Source of the DNA: Spirogloea muscicola | Lineage: Eukaryota > Streptophyta > Zygnematophyceae > Spirogloeales > Spirogloeaceae | Direction: 5' to 3' | Length of the DNA stretch: 25,474 bases | NCBI GenBank assembly: GCA_009602725.1 | Contig: WELB01000014.1 | Location: 194,749 to 220,222, forward strand | Made by a program: the position numbers and the translations under genes | Notes under the pieces: model-generated | Seen by the model: the letters and a program-made list of their open reading frames with translations, nothing else | The model's database searches: none | What the model was told of the DNA's origin: nothing | Shown here: piece after piece, positions 24,123-25,474 of the stretch | Layout of the letters: every line of letters starts with the position of its first letter | How positions within the stretch are numbered: position 1 is the stretch's first letter

Positions 24123-24310
24123 ACCTTGACAGCGAGACGGCCAAGTGCATGCGATACGCCTGCGCGAGCGAGCTTGCGGCATGGAAATCTACCGGCTACC
24201 CAAGCACTACGGGCATGCAGGTGCCAGGCGTAGGCCATGGACCGCTGGAGGGAGATGGAGAGGCGCATGCGGTAGACCTGAGCTAGCGAGCCGGCGGCGC
24301 TGAAGTCAGC
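24122..24310 (-). repeat. Tandem duplication of a coding-like segment, upstream part of the LTRGY element
   Basis: Two minus-strand segments read SLAQVYRMRLSISLQRSMA (about 24291-24235) and, in another frame, SLAQAYRMHLAVSLSRSMA (about 24171-24115). They are about 120 bp apart and match at most residues. The downstream one runs into the copy ending at 24001, so this appears to be the more 5' part of the element's reading frame. Confidence 0.65.
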
Positions 24311-24389
24311 CTGCTCACTTCGCCTGCGGGACACAGCGCGCCGTGCAAGCCGGGCCAACAGAAAAACGTGTGTACTAAGAGATGGGGAG

Positions 24390-24945
24390 GCCATGTGTGG
24401 CCAAGTACAAAGGCAAGCACATTGACAAATGTACGTCACCAACTCGAGCCACTGGGACCCGAGAACCTAATCTTTTCCATAATCTTTTTCAGCCCCTATC
24501 CTCAATGGGCGAGCACTTCCTTCTTCATCCACGGCCAGGGGCACGAACTCGTCCCCAGCCGGTTGGAAATGGAATGGATCAGGCTGGAAGGGCCGGAAGG
24601 CGCAAGTAAACACGTGACTGCACTCCATGACTTCTGGTCCAGGAAAAAAGGATAGAAAATGGAAAGGGGGCTCTTCCGAAAAGCGCAGCACAGACTGGGT
24701 CCAAAACCAAAGCGGCTGCTGATATTAAAAGAGCGGCTGTGAAAGCCAGCCAGATGCATACAGGTGTAATAGGGTCCAAAAGGGCCGAAAGGGGAGGAGC
24801 TCGCCCATAGGAAAAAGAAGAAAGTGCTCGCCCATTGAGAATAGGGGCTGGAAAAGCCAGCCCAAAAAGAATCAACAAAGGACGAGAAGGGGCCCAGGGG
24901 AAGCGCTAAGTAAAACAAGCACTCAAAGAAACAAAGCAGCTACGG
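24390..24945 (-). repeat. Minus-oriented repeat segments: tail, CACAGCC hairpin and leader pieces
   Basis: Read on the minus strand: the tail AATGTGCTTGCCTTTGTACT (about 24400-24433); a third copy of the intronic repeat (about 24715-24785, GGCTGGCTTTCACAGCC then GCTCTTTTAATATCAGCAGC); and GGGCTGGCTTTTCCAGCCCC near 24846-24865 with CTCAATGGGCGAGC beside it. Open frames here are not coding-like. Confidence 0.65.
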
Positions 24946-24950
24946 ATCAA

Positions 24951-25150
24951 TCAGTAACCCCTGCTAAGCAGCCTCAGGTCAGAGACGCTAGGCTCCTGGA
25001 AGTGGGTCCCCTGGCCAGAGCCAGAGGCAGCAGCGAGGGCTCTGCCGGCCCGCAGGTGCAGCGCGTGGAAAGAAGAAGGTGCTCGCCCATTGAGAAGAGG
25101 GGCTGGCAGAAGCCAGCCAAAAAAAATGGGACAAAAACCAAAGAGCCACA
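24951..25150 (-). repeat. LTRGY-family copy
   Basis: The minus-strand frame HALHLRAGRALAAASG ... SVSDLRLLSRGY ends at a TGA, 24953-24951. It is preceded by the hairpin GGCTGGCTTCTGCCAGCC (about 25101-25118) and CTCAATGGGCGAGC. Its 16 codons for HALHLRAGRALAAASG differ from the copy at 11809 at ten bases, all synonymous. Confidence 0.75.
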
Positions 25151-25194
25151 ACAGGTGCCGAAAAGAAAATTCCGTGTATTACTAAAGAAAAATG

Positions 25195-25360
25195 TAGGCC
25201 GAATGGCCAAGTACAAAGGCAAGCACATCTAAAGATCTACATAACCTACAGCAGATTGACTCGCTCAATAACCACGGGTCAAAACATAAAGGTCACTACT
25301 CGATGCATGAATACTAGATGCCAGAAACGGAGCCCTTCTGCCACCAACTAGAGCTCGCCC
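25195..25360 (-). repeat. LTRGY-family copy with tail (DLYV subfamily)
   Basis: The minus-strand frame KAGRALVGGRRAPFLASS ... SSDLYVLTRGY stops at TGA 25267-25265. About 35 nt further on is the tail ATGTGCTTGCCTTTGTACTT (25227-25208). The end matches the copy in the PQ-loop gene intron at 431-469. Confidence 0.75.
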
Positions 25361-25474
25361 AGCTTTCTGGTGCAAGGCACTAGCCTGAGCACGCTGCAAA
25401 CAGGCCGAAACTCGTCGTCGCAAGAGCGACAGATATGCAGCTGGCAAGCCCATCTCAGCCGGAAACACATCTGC

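Overview
This is a GC-rich eukaryotic nuclear window. It holds genes split into many short exons by GT-AG introns of roughly 90 to 760 nt, with strongly C/G-biased third codon positions in exons and lower-GC introns. The gene content is plant/green-alga-like: a plastid-type PPR protein closely resembling EMB2654, a RimM/PRC-barrel protein with a plastid-like leader, plant-type spermidine synthase, and TTTAGGG (Arabidopsis-type) telomere-like tracts. A unicellular green alga, perhaps a prasinophyte, is the most economical guess; the species cannot be shown from the window. I rebuilt exon chains by hand from splice signals and phase. All joins given for the DnaJ-type, spermidine synthase, ssSPT, PPR and RimM-type genes are phase-consistent.

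Layout: (1) 1-2138 (+), the 3' part of a PQ-loop membrane transporter gene. (2) 2314-6366 (-), a 12-exon gene for a 489-residue protein with a DnaJ-type cysteine-rich zinc domain, tail-to-tail with the first. (3) About 6560-7840, dispersed repeats. (4) 8534-11009 (+), a 10-exon spermidine synthase gene with an in-frame transit-peptide-like extension from 8363. (5) 11010-12482, repeats. (6) 12483-12790 (+), a small subunit of serine palmitoyltransferase. (7) Only 52 nt later, 12843-17795 (+), a 14-exon EMB2654-like PPR gene. (8) 17796-19252, no recognised gene, repeats at the end. (9) 19253-23260 (+), an 11-exon RimM-type PRC-barrel protein with four C-terminal repeats. (10) 23507-23824 (-), an orphan coding segment abutting a repeat. 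(11) 23826-25474, minus-oriented repeat cluster.

Functionally the genes are unrelated housekeeping genes: polyamine synthesis, sphingolipid synthesis, plastid RNA splicing, ribosome maturation and a vacuolar-type transporter. There is no sign of a dedicated cluster.

The unusual content lies in non-genic DNA. First, three introns carry degenerate TTTAGGG/CCCTAAA tracts flanked by direct duplications of the neighbouring exon-intron junction. Second, a dispersed repeat occurs at least nine times. Its copies share one reading frame ending in a peptide like SDLRLLTRGY, and copies differ almost only at synonymous sites in the segments compared. Third, two unrelated genes have introns carrying the same short repeat in the same orientation.
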